A DNA stretch of 10,084 nucleotides from contig JAGVKR010000001.1 of assembly GCA_020050375.1 (NCBI GenBank), positions 1 through 10,084 on the forward strand, given 5' to 3'. Positions 1 to 7,700 of this stretch are shown piece by piece (the stretch's first letter is position 1; every line of letters begins with the position of its first letter). The DNA comes from Planctomycetales bacterium. Lineage in GTDB: Bacteria; Planctomycetota; Planctomycetia; Planctomycetales; Planctomycetaceae. The position numbers and the translations under genes are program-made. Below the pieces are notes generated by a model. It was given only the letters and a program-made list of their open reading frames with translations. It did no database searches and was not told the DNA's origin.

Positions 1-1
1 C

Positions 2-220
2 GACGTGGGGGTCGATTTCATGGCGGATGACGAAAGTGGAGACGCCGGTGATTCGTTCGTGAATTTTGCCGATGTTCCCACCTGGGAAGAAGCCATTTCG
101 TACCTCCTGCACCCGAATCAGGTGCAGGTCGATTCGAATGGGGGATCGGGAAGCTCCGCGGGTGAGTCGCGATCGGGCGAACAGCCGCGGTCGACGCGAC
201 ATTACGGCGGGCGGCGCTGA
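2..220 (+). CDS. C-terminal end of an unrecognised protein (5' truncated)
   Basis: The reading frame is already open at the left edge of the window, so this is the 3' end of a longer gene that stops with TGA at 218-220. About 72 residues are visible. The first half is acidic and ends in a compact segment containing VPTWEEAISYLLHP, which looks like a short folded or docking element. The last 30 or so residues are low-complexity, rich in Gly, Ser and Arg, and end HYGGRR, so the tail is basic and probably disordered. I loosely associate the VPTWxEAIxYLL pattern with planctomycete hypothetical proteins but cannot name a family. A basic RGG-like tail could contact nucleic acid; that is inference only. 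The gene is convergent with the MMPL gene, with hairpins between them. Real coding is likely; function is unknown. Confidence 0.6.
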   Translation, partial: DVGVDFMADDESGDAGDSFVNFADVPTWEEAISYLLHPNQVQVDSNGGSGSSAGESRSGEQPRSTRHYGGRR

Positions 221-293
221 GTTTCAGCGAACCGGAGGCATCTTGCGTGCTGCGCTCGCATTTGCGATCACGCCCCAGTGCGTATGAAAGCTG

Positions 294-322
294 CGATTGG
301 CCCAACAGTCGCAGGCCAATCG
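294..322. repeat. Intergenic hairpin 1 (9-bp stem)
   Basis: A perfect 9-bp inverted repeat, CGATTGGCC at 294-302 and GGCCAATCG at 314-322, with an 11-nt loop. It lies between the stop codons of two convergent genes. TCGTAG follows on its right side, the complement of the CTACGA tail seen next to the related hairpins at 358 and 2877. It may work as a bidirectional transcript end, but no T tract follows, so a REP-like element is the better description. Confidence 0.6.
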
Positions 323-326
323 TAGC

Positions 327-342
327 GTTGGCTTTAGCCAAC
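327..342. repeat. Intergenic hairpin 2 (7-bp stem)
   Basis: GTTGGCT at 327-333 and AGCCAAC at 336-342 form a perfect 7-bp stem with a 2-nt gap (in practice six pairs and a 4-nt loop). CACGA follows, resembling the CTACGA tail of the hairpin at 358. It is the second of three closely spaced stem-loops in this convergent junction and probably belongs to the same REP-like family. Confidence 0.55.
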
Positions 343-352
343 ACGATCGCAC

Positions 353-382
353 ATCTCGTGTGGACTGAAGTCCACACTACGA
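353..382 (+). repeat. REP-like hairpin 3 with TCTCG / CTACGA flanks
   Basis: GTGTGGACT at 358-366 pairs perfectly with AGTCCACAC at 369-377, with GA between. It is preceded by TCTCG and followed by TACGA. The copy at 2877 has the same flanks and the same GGACT/AGTCC inner stem but a different outer stem, with both strands changed together. That makes this a dispersed structural repeat. It ends 10 bases from the MMPL stop codon, a typical place for REP elements. Confidence 0.7.
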
Positions 383-386
383 AATT

Positions 387-2702
387 TCACACGCTGTCAC
401 CTGTTGCCGCTGGCGGCGCGTTCACCGGCTTTCGCGCGTCGACATGCGCGAATCGCAGCAGGAGCGGGAGCAGCAGCAGGTTGCCTGCCAGACCGCCGAG
501 CATCGCCACGCTGACAAGAAACCCGAAGTAGATCAGCGGGACGAAGTTCGAGAGGGTCAGCACGAGAAACCCGAGGATCAGCGCCAGGTTCGAGTAGATC
601 AGCGCCCGGCCCACGTCGTGCTGAGTGGCTCGCAAGGCCGCCGAAACATCGAGCCCCTGCCGCTGCGCCCGGCGAAACGCCGAGATGTAGAAGATGCTGG
701 CGTCGACCGTCAGCCCCATCGACACGGCGGAGATCATGGCGGTCCCGATGTTGATCGGCAGATCGAGCCAGCCCATCGCTCCGATCACCATGATGATCGG
801 GAAGAGATTGGGAAACAGCGAGATCAGCCCGATGCGGAGGCTGCGATAGGCGAGGGCCATCAGGCTGACGATCCCGGCTGCCCCCCAGCCGAAGCTCGAC
901 CATTGATCTCCCAGCAGGCTTTCGATCAGATACGTCAAAAGCACGAACAGCCCGGTGGCCTTCGGCCGTTCCGATTCGGGCGCGTCGGGAAACTCGGCCT
1001 GCACGATCTGTTCCACCTGCTCGATCAGCTTCTGCTTCAATTCGGCAGGCTGGCGCTCGCGGGCCCGCAGTGCAATTCGCATCCGTTGCCCGCCGGGGCT
1101 GTGCAGGCTCGAGACGAACTCCGGCTGCATGAGCTCGAGGATTTCCAGTTGTCGCTTGAGATCGCTGATGAGCAGCGGGATCCGCGGAACCAGGTCGATG
1201 CCGTCGGTGATCGCCACGACCTTGGTCAACTCGCTCTTCCGGTCATCGATCGCCACTTCCAGCCGGCGGAGCCGCGCCGCCAGTTGGCGGACCCGTTCGA
1301 GAAAACCTTCGTCGAGCACATCCGGCGCGCGGAAATTGACTTCCCACGTCCCGGCCCCTCCGAGATTCTGCTCGACGAAATCGAGCGCCTGGACGATCGG
1401 GCTTGAATCGCGAAAATTCCGGCTGAAATCGGTCTCGACGCGAATGCGGAACATGCCGCTGAGCGCGATCGCCGTCACGACCAGGCTGGCCCCCAGCACG
1501 CGCCACGGATGGCGCTCGACCCAGTCACAGAGCAGCGCCAATGAACGTCCCAGCCGACTGTTCTCCCCCGACGTGACAACGGGATCGGCGGAATAGCGCC
1601 CGAGCAGAACCGTTCCGGGCAGAATGGCCCCAATCGCGACCAGAATCAGCATCGACCCCAGCGTCATCATCAGGCCGAAGCTTTGCACGGGATAAACGTG
1701 GCTCGACAATTGTGCGGCAAAGCCGGCGGCGGTCGTGGCGCAAACCCAGAACACGTCGCTCGCCAGCAGTGTCAGCGTCGTCGTCAGCGCCGAAACGCGA
1801 TCGCGCTGCGACCGCAACTCGCAATAAACCAGCGAGATGTGCATGACGGTCGCAACGCCGATGATGGTGATCAGCGATTCGAGGATCGAGCTGACCATCG
1901 TGAGTTGAATCTGGCTGGCGACGAGGATCGCCTTGGTCCATACGAGCGTCGCCTGGACGACAAACACCGGCAGCAGCACCCACCGCAAATTGCGGAACAG
2001 CACCAGGATCACCACGACCAATAGCAGCGACGAGGCCCAGCCCAACGTGCGGCCATCGTCCTGCACGTAGCGGAACATGTCGTAGACCTGCACCGGCTCC
2101 CCGACAACATAAGTGGGAAAGCCGTGGCGTCGGTGGTGCGCTTCGGCGGCGTCTCGGATGTCGGTGATCGTTTTGGCGCGGCAGTCGGCGAACGTTTTGC
2201 CGGGCGGGAGCGGCGTTTCGCCTTCTGCCTCCAGCCGCAGGACCACCGCCGTCGTCTCCTGATCCCCCCCCACCAGAATTCCCTGGAAGAACTCCAGAAT
2301 CTGCCCGCGGCGTTTCTTCAGAAACGAGAGCTTCGGTCCCGATGCCAGTTGCAGAGCATCGGCGAGGTTCTGGGTGCTCTCTTCGCGGACGCCCGGGATT
2401 TGCGACAGTTCGAACGAAAGCTCGCGAAGGCGGTTTTGCCCTTCCGGTGCGAACAATTGCGAATCGTGGTACGCGACCCCCACCAGTTCGTCGCCGCCGA
2501 ACAGCCGTTTGCTTTCGAGATAGTCGAGCAGGTGGCGATCGTCGTCGGCGTAGAGCGATTCGATCGACTGGTCGAACGTGAGGCGCGAGGCCCAGTAAGC
2601 CGACACGACTGTGATCGCGATGCTCGCCACCAACACCGGCAGCCGAAAGCGGATGAGCGCCTGGACGCTGCGGGTGAGAAACGAATCGGGCGGAGAGTTC
2701 AT
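387..2702 (-). CDS. MMPL/RND-superfamily membrane transporter
   Basis: A 771-residue protein with classic RND/MMPL duplicated topology. One membrane helix lies near residues 22-38, followed by a large periplasmic loop to about 220, then a cluster of helices at about 220-370. A second single helix near 397-420 is followed by a second large loop to about 590, then a closing helix cluster to about 755. The segment GLTVDASIFYI near residue 666 matches the family pattern around the intramembrane Asp (canonical GxGVDYSIH); the equivalent first-half site reads IGVATVMHISL and lacks the Asp. Such proteins use proton flux to move lipids or hydrophobic compounds; the substrate here is unknown. I chose ATG at 2700-2702 because TM1 follows at normal distance. 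The in-frame extension to 2840 is Arg/Thr/Ser-rich, runs through a hairpin repeat and looks non-coding. No clear Shine-Dalgarno is seen. No adaptor or outer-membrane partner is adjacent. Confidence 0.85.
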   Translation of the reverse strand: MNSPPDSFLTRSVQALIRFRLPVLVASIAITVVSAYWASRLTFDQSIESLYADDDRHLLDYLESKRLFGGDELVGVAYHDSQLFAPEGQNRLRELSFELSQIPGVREESTQNLADALQLASGPKLSFLKKRRGQILEFFQGILVGGDQETTAVVLRLEAEGETPLPPGKTFADCRAKTITDIRDAAEAHHRRHGFPTYVVGEPVQVYDMFRYVQDDGRTLGWASSLLLVVVILVLFRNLRWVLLPVFVVQATLVWTKAILVASQIQLTMVSSILESLITIIGVATVMHISLVYCELRSQRDRVSALTTTLTLLASDVFWVCATTAAGFAAQLSSHVYPVQSFGLMMTLGSMLILVAIGAILPGTVLLGRYSADPVVTSGENSRLGRSLALLCDWVERHPWRVLGASLVVTAIALSGMFRIRVETDFSRNFRDSSPIVQALDFVEQNLGGAGTWEVNFRAPDVLDEGFLERVRQLAARLRRLEVAIDDRKSELTKVVAITDGIDLVPRIPLLISDLKRQLEILELMQPEFVSSLHSPGGQRMRIALRARERQPAELKQKLIEQVEQIVQAEFPDAPESERPKATGLFVLLTYLIESLLGDQWSSFGWGAAGIVSLMALAYRSLRIGLISLFPNLFPIIMVIGAMGWLDLPINIGTAMISAVSMGLTVDASIFYISAFRRAQRQGLDVSAALRATQHDVGRALIYSNLALILGFLVLTLSNFVPLIYFGFLVSVAMLGGLAGNLLLLPLLLRFAHVDARKPVNAPPAATGDSV

Positions 2703-2741
2703 CGAGACCGTCTGAGCAAACGCCGCTGGAGACCACGGTGC

Positions 2742-2770
2742 GCTCGTCGTCCGGACTGTTCGTCCGGACG
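2742..2770 (-). repeat. REP-like hairpin 4, inverted relative to hairpin 5
   Basis: CGTCCGGAC at 2748-2756 and GTCCGGACG at 2762-2770 form a perfect 9-bp stem with a 5-nt loop. Read on the minus strand, the loop and 3' side give CAGTCCGG followed by ACGA, matching hairpin 5 (CAGTCCGGG, then CTACGA). So this is the same element in the opposite orientation, with its tail pointing left. It lies just upstream of the MMPL start, inside its likely 5' leader. A smaller stem, CCCGC-AA-GCGGG, follows at 2783-2794. Confidence 0.6.
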
Positions 2771-2871
2771 TTGGCCATGTCCCCCGCAAGCGGGTACGTA
2801 CCGAAGTGGATCGCGCCGCGCACGGTCCGTCATGCGGCAATCAGGATTGCCGTGGATCAACTGACGTCCCC

Positions 2872-2902
2872 GTCTCGCCCGGACTGACAGTCCGGGCTAC
2901 GA
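2872..2902 (+). repeat. REP-like hairpin 5 with TCTCG / CTACGA flanks
   Basis: GCCCGGACT at 2877-2885 pairs perfectly with AGTCCGGGC at 2889-2897 around a 3-nt GAC loop. The flanks TCTCG (left) and TACGA (right) are identical to those of hairpin 3 at 358. The outer stem is CCC/GGG here against TGT/ACA there, so pairing is kept while sequence changes. It sits in the divergent region between the MMPL and glycosyltransferase genes. Confidence 0.7.
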
Positions 2903-2928
2903 CGTGGCAACCGTCCGCGCCTATGATA

Positions 2929-2941
2929 ACAGGAACCCTGT
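2929..2941. promoter_or_regulatory. Small perfect inverted repeat in a divergent control region
   Basis: ACAGG and CCTGT flank AAC to give a perfect 5+3+5 dyad. The minus strand reads TTGACA at 2944-2939, overlapping its edge, and the plus strand carries TATGAT at 2922-2927. These are promoter-like pieces for the two divergent genes, but neither has a correctly spaced partner hexamer. An operator or promoter role is a guess from position and symmetry. Confidence 0.25.
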
Positions 2942-2995
2942 CAATTAGAATTGAGTCCCCTTCCACATCGCCCGGCGCACCACACGAAAGCACTG

Positions 2996-4501
2996 ATGTC
3001 CACATCCACGGCATTGCCCGATGCTTCCGAACTGGGATGGCTCGCGTGCGATCGACCGTCGCGGTGGATCGTTCTGCTGACTGTGGCGATGGCCGTTCGC
3101 GGACTGGCGCTTTGGCAATTCGGTGGCCAGTTGGCCAATGATCCCGATGCCTATCGCGACATCGCCAACAATCTGGTTGAGGGAGGGGGATTCGGGTTCA
3201 CGCCGGGACAGGCCAATGGGAGCCCCTCGGCGTATCGTCCTCCCCTCTATCCGCTGCTGCTGGCGCTCATCACCTGGGGCAGCGGTGGCAGTGACGAGGC
3301 CTTTCGCCGAACGATCGCGCTGGTTCAGCTTCTGATCGGCACGGGAACGGTGGCGATGCTGGTTTGTGTCGCACGGCAACTGCGGCTCGCACACGCCAGC
3401 CTGCTCGTCGGACTTCTGGCGGCACTCGATCCGGTGCTCGTGCACAACACGGCTTTGGTGATGACCGAGACGACGGCCACGTTTCTGGTGACGCTGCTCT
3501 TCTGGCTCGGATTTCGCGCCCGCGGAAGCCGGGGCTGGTTTGCGACGGGAATTGTGCTCGGCTTGTGTTGCCTGTGTCGTCCGACGTTCTGGGCGTTCGG
3601 CGCTCTTTTCGGGGCGGGGTGGCTGCTCAGTGTGTGGCTTCAAATGAGGCAAACCCCCACCCCAGCCCTCCCCGCGAACGGGGAGGGGGCCGACTTCCCC
3701 CCGTTCACGGGGGGATTGACGGGGGGGGGCGTCTCAAACCGGCCCGCGCGTGGAATCATCGACGCGTGGCGCGAATGGAAAAATTCCTCGGCTCCAGTTG
3801 TCGACCGCACCGCGTGTTGGAAATCCGCCGCGGCTGCCGGTCTCGGAGCGACGCTGATCGTTGCCCCGTGGGTCGTGCGGAACGCCATCGCGATGGGGAA
3901 GCCGATTCTGACCACGACACACGGCGGGTACACGCTGTTGCTTGGGCATAACCCGATCTACACCGAGCAAGTCGTCAATCAATCGTGGGGAGCCGTCTGG
4001 CAGATTGATTCGGATCAGCGCTGGACGGAGTGGCTCAACACCGGAATGCACGAGCAAAACCCGCCGATCGACCTCCGGCAATCGCCGTCGCCGGCCGTGG
4101 AATTGGCGCGCGACCGCTGGATGTCGCGTGCAGCCTGGCGGTATATGCGCGACGATCCCTGGACGGCGGTCCGCTCCAGCCTGACGTTGTGGGGGCGGTT
4201 CTGGAACATCGTCCCGATGTCGACCGCCAATCGCACGCTCGCAGCTCCGTTCCGATGGGCGATCGGCGCCTTTTATGCGGCAATATTTGTCGCTGCGCTG
4301 GTGGGGCTGGTCCGGAATCGATGCGACGAGTGGTGGCTGTGGTGGCCCTGTCTGGCGTTGATCCTGAGCTTTACCGCCGTTCATGCGTTTTACTGGGCCG
4401 ATCTGCGGATGCGGGCGCCGTTGGTGCCGGTGATTGCATTGCTGGCGGGGCGAGGGGTGATCGGGGCGCGCGGCAGAGGCTTGGCTGCGCCGCGCCGCTA
4501 A
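2996..4501 (+). CDS. ArnT/PMT-type (GT39-like) polytopic glycosyltransferase
   Basis: A 501-residue multi-pass membrane protein. TM1 lies near residues 23-42 and is followed by NDPDAYRDIANNLVEGGGFGF and then YRPPLYPLLLAL. That is the hallmark first periplasmic loop of ArnT/PMT-like enzymes, with acidic residues around 49-51 as the likely catalytic site. These enzymes move a sugar from a polyprenyl-phosphate carrier to a lipid or protein outside the inner membrane; donor and acceptor cannot be read here. Further helices alternate through the protein, and WADLRMRAPLVPVIALLAGRG near the C-terminus is also typical. I prefer ATG 2996 over the TTG at 2951 because the extra residues are not hydrophobic or family-like. 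No strong ribosome site is seen. Residues about 217-247 (PTPALPANGEG... to ...TGGLTGGGV) are encoded by a palindromic G/C repeat and look like an insertion in a loop. The gene is divergent from the MMPL gene and precedes lptD by 251 bases. Confidence 0.8.
   Translation: MSTSTALPDASELGWLACDRPSRWIVLLTVAMAVRGLALWQFGGQLANDPDAYRDIANNLVEGGGFGFTPGQANGSPSAYRPPLYPLLLALITWGSGGSDEAFRRTIALVQLLIGTGTVAMLVCVARQLRLAHASLLVGLLAALDPVLVHNTALVMTETTATFLVTLLFWLGFRARGSRGWFATGIVLGLCCLCRPTFWAFGALFGAGWLLSVWLQMRQTPTPALPANGEGADFPPFTGGLTGGGVSNRPARGIIDAWREWKNSSAPVVDRTACWKSAAAAGLGATLIVAPWVVRNAIAMGKPILTTTHGGYTLLLGHNPIYTEQVVNQSWGAVWQIDSDQRWTEWLNTGMHEQNPPIDLRQSPSPAVELARDRWMSRAAWRYMRDDPWTAVRSSLTLWGRFWNIVPMSTANRTLAAPFRWAIGAFYAAIFVAALVGLVRNRCDEWWLWWPCLALILSFTAVHAFYWADLRMRAPLVPVIALLAGRGVIGARGRGLAAPRR
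3646..3735. repeat. REPIN-like pair of inverted G/C-tract repeats inside a coding gene
   Basis: Two inverted copies of a C-run/G-run unit lie head to head. The left arm begins GAGGC and contains the stem CCCTCCCCG-CGAA-CGGGGAGGG (3666-3687). The right arm ends GTCTC and contains CCCCCCG-TTCA-CGGGGGG (3697-3714). The reverse complement of the right arm, beginning GAGACGCCCCC, matches the left arm base for base at most positions, including GAACGGGG after the loop. Measured between the GAG/CTC ends the element is 90 nt, exactly 30 codons, and the glycosyltransferase frame stays open through it. A third copy, a single arm, lies at 8738-8777. Confidence 0.75.
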
Positions 4502-4533
4502 ACGGGGGCGCAATAAACCTGCGCAGTTGCTGC

Positions 4534-4555
4534 AAACGCGCTGTTATTCGCGTTT
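4534..4555 (+). terminator. Weak hairpin after the glycosyltransferase gene
   Basis: AAACGCG at 4534-4540 pairs perfectly with CGCGTTT at 4549-4555 around an 8-nt loop, starting 33 bases past the glycosyltransferase stop. The 3' arm runs into TTTT then ATGC. The stem is short and the T tract is partly inside it, so this is at most a weak intrinsic terminator. Its position upstream of the lptD promoter fits an operon boundary. Confidence 0.35.
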
Positions 4556-4587
4556 TATGCATGTTTCCTGCGCGTGCGTAGTCGTTA

Positions 4588-4616
4588 TTGACCCTCTTTG
4601 AAACCGTGCCTATAAT
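4588..4616 (+). promoter_or_regulatory. Near-consensus sigma70-type promoter for lptD-dgkA
   Basis: The -35 hexamer is TTGACC (4588-4593, five of six consensus bases) and the -10 is a perfect TATAAT (4611-4616), separated by exactly 17 bases. Transcription would begin near 4623, leaving a leader of about 130 nt before ATG 4753. This is the clearest promoter in the window. It implies that the lptD-like gene is expressed independently of the upstream glycosyltransferase. Confidence 0.75.
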
Positions 4617-4752
4617 CCGCCCCCTTGTCTGACCAGCCCCTCTCGCGGCTTGTTTTCCACGTTGCCGCATCACTGCAAGTGGCTTAGAAAAAAGCGCTTG
4701 CGTCCGTTCGACAGCCTCATCTCTCTTGCCCCCCGCACCGCGTAGTTCGGGA

Positions 4753-7700
4753 ATGCCCGTTCCGGGCAAACAGACCCAGTTGCGCTGGCCGCACGTTCTC
4801 GCGTGCTGCGCTGCGACGCTGCTGGTGGGGATCTCCTGCGCGCACTCTCTGGTGCGGGGCGAAACGCAAGCCGCTGCCGAATCGTCGCGCGAGGCCGTGA
4901 CGATCCGCGCGACGTTTGCGCAGACGTGGCAACAGGATGGGGAAGTGGTCCATCTGCTGCGCGGCGAGTGTCAGATCGCACAGGGGGAGACGACGATTCG
5001 TTCCGAACGGGCGGTTGTCTGGCGGATCGCCGATCCTTCGGGAGCGGCCGGTCGGGAACGCATCATTGTCTATCTCGAAGAGGGCGTTCGCGTCGACGAG
5101 CCGGGGAGCACACTGTCGGAGCGCACGCTGTTGCTCAATTTGAAAACCGAGAGCGGAACAACGCTGCAAGTTGCGCGTCCCACGAACGGCCAACCGGCCG
5201 GGCAGGATCCGACGTATCAACGCGCGACGGCACGCCGCGCGCAGACGAAGAAGGGGGCGATCCGTCGCACTCAATACGCACCGGAAGGGAGCGATGCCGG
5301 CCCCGAGCTGCGGAGTGTGCAACTCACACCGCCTGAGGGGGGAATGCGACGCGTGCAGATTTACTCGCGCACCGGCGGGAAATGGGACAGTGAAAGTTTC
5401 CCTTCGCCCGACACGACTCCCGCCGAGCAGGTCGTGGTATTGAAGGGGGGCGTCAATGTGCTGATTGACGGGATCGACAAGCAGGGGGGAGGTCAACCGG
5501 TCGGGCCGATCGATCTCTCGGCTGACCGAATTGTGATCTGGACCGATCCCACGAGCGGGGGGAATCTCGACGGTGGCGGGGGAATCGAACAGGCGTCGGA
5601 CCTGCCGCTGCAGATGTATCTCGAGGGGCACATCATCATTCGGCAGGGGACCAACGAACTGCAGGCCAGTCAGGCGTTTTACGACGTCCGCGAAAAACGA
5701 GCCCTGTTGCTCAACGCCGAGCTGCGGGCCAAGATTGCTAAGGCGCCCGCCGGAGTTCGAGTCCGGGCCCAACAATTGCGAATGATCGCCGAGGATACGT
5801 ATCAGGCGCAACAGGCGTGGATCACGACCAGCGACTTCGGCAAGCCGGGTTACCGCCTGCAGGCCTCCGACATTTTCATCGAGCCGCGGTACGAAAACCC
5901 GTATTCGCGGAGCGGGGAGCCGCGCTTCAATGACGAAACGGGCGAGCTCGACCCGGAAACGACGTTGTGGGCCACGACGCTCAACAACACGTTCTACGTC
6001 GAAGACGTTCCGCTGTTCTACTTCCCCTACCTGAGCGTTCCGGCGGAAGACCCGAACATTCCACTGCGAAACGTCAACGTCCAGAACGATCGCATCTTCG
6101 GCGTGCAGCTCCGCACGACGTGGGACATGTTCAAGCTGCTCGGCTGGGACACGCCCGACGGGGGGCGGTGGGACCTGAACGCCGACTATCTGTCCAAACG
6201 CGGCCCGAAGGTGGGCTTCGCCGGGAGCTACCGCGGCCAGGAGCGGTTCGGGCTCGACGGGCCGTACAAAGGGAACGGCTACGTCTCGTTCATTTACGAC
6301 ACGGGCCATGACAACCTCGGTAACGACCGCTTGAATTTGATTCCGGCCCAGGAGGCGCGCGGCGGATTGCTGGTGCGCGACCGGCAGTCGTTCACGAACG
6401 GGATCACCTGGAGCGGTGAAGCGGCTTTCCTCAGCGACCGCAACTGGCTCGAAGAGTATCGCCAAGTCGAATTCGACAACGGCAAGGACTACGAAACCCT
6501 GGGATACCTGAAACAACAGCAGGGGAACTGGGCCTGGTCGGCGCTCGTCCGTCCGCGGTTGTACGATTATTACAACGAGACAGCGTGGCTCCCCCGCGGC
6601 GATTTGTTCGTCCTCGGGCAGCCCCTGTTCGGGAGCTGGCTGACCTGGAGCTCGCACACTTACGCGGGACTCGCCAATCAGGCAATCGCCAAGCCGCCGA
6701 CCGATCCGGCCGATAAGTGGAGCGTTCTGCCGTTCGAAGCCAATGCCAGCGGGCTGGCGGCGGCGACGCGGCACGAAGTCGACATGCCCTTCCAGCTCGG
6801 GCCGGTGAACTTCGTCCCCTACGCGCTGGGTGAGGCCGCCTACTGGAGCGACACGGCAACCCCCATTGGCCCGCTGGTCGATGCCTCGATCGATCAGGGA
6901 TCGCTCGGACGGTTGTGGGGCAGCGGCGGTCTCCGCGGCAGCGTCGAGCTCTCGAAGATCTTCTACGACGTGCAGAGCGACACGTTCAATTTGAATGGTC
7001 TCGCTCACAAGATGGTGTTCGACGCCGACTACTCTTACTCGCGGTCGACGCAGTCGCTGAACGACGTCGTTCCGCAGTTCAACGAGATCGACGACAACGC
7101 CCAAGAGCAGTTCCGGCGGCGGTTGTACTTCAACACGTTCAACCAGAACGTGCCGGCGACGTTCGAGCCGCGGTTCTTCGCCCTGCGGTCGGGCGTGGCG
7201 CAGAACGTCACCGCTCCCTACAACGAAATCGTCGACGATTTCCAGGTGCTGCGACTGGGGTGGCGCCACCGCCTGCAAACCAAAGTCGGGCCGGCCAACG
7301 CCCAGCGAATCAAGAACTGGATGACCCTCGACCTCGAGACGTCGTACTTCCCCGACAAAAACCGCGACAACTTCGGCGAAGCGTTCGGGCTCTATAGCGC
7401 CCGCTACAACTGGTATGTCGGCGATCGCACGACCGTCACGGCCGGCACGCTCTTCGACACCTTCGACAACAACGAGACTTTGTGGAACGTCGGGTTGATC
7501 AGCCAGCGGACGGCGCGCGGCAGCATGTATGTGGGGCTGCGAAACATCGAAGGGGGACCGCTTTTGACGCGAATTCTGACCGCCAGCTACAGCTACCTGA
7601 TGAGCCCCAAGTGGCTTTCGACCGCCAGCACGGCGTACGACCTCGGCGAAAATCAGAATCGCGGTCAATCGGTGACCCTCACCCGCATCGGCTCCGACTT

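Noticed and set aside
444..1406. A 320-codon plus-strand open frame inside the MMPL gene
   Set aside because: The translation is rich in Gln, Arg, Asp and His with no hydrophobic core pattern, typical of the antisense of membrane-protein codons. The MMPL frame on the other strand explains the sequence.
2703..2840. In-frame N-terminal extension of the MMPL protein (46 residues)
   Set aside because: The extension runs through REP-like hairpin 4, is Arg/Thr/Ser-rich and precedes a normal-looking N-terminus with TM1 close behind. ATG 2702 is the better start.
2922..2944. Promoter-like TATGAT (plus strand) and TTGACA (minus strand) between the MMPL and glycosyltransferase genes
   Set aside because: Neither hexamer has a partner at 16-18 bases; the minus-strand TTGACA has TATCAT only 10 bases away. 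It is not called as a promoter, only as a weak regulatory candidate.
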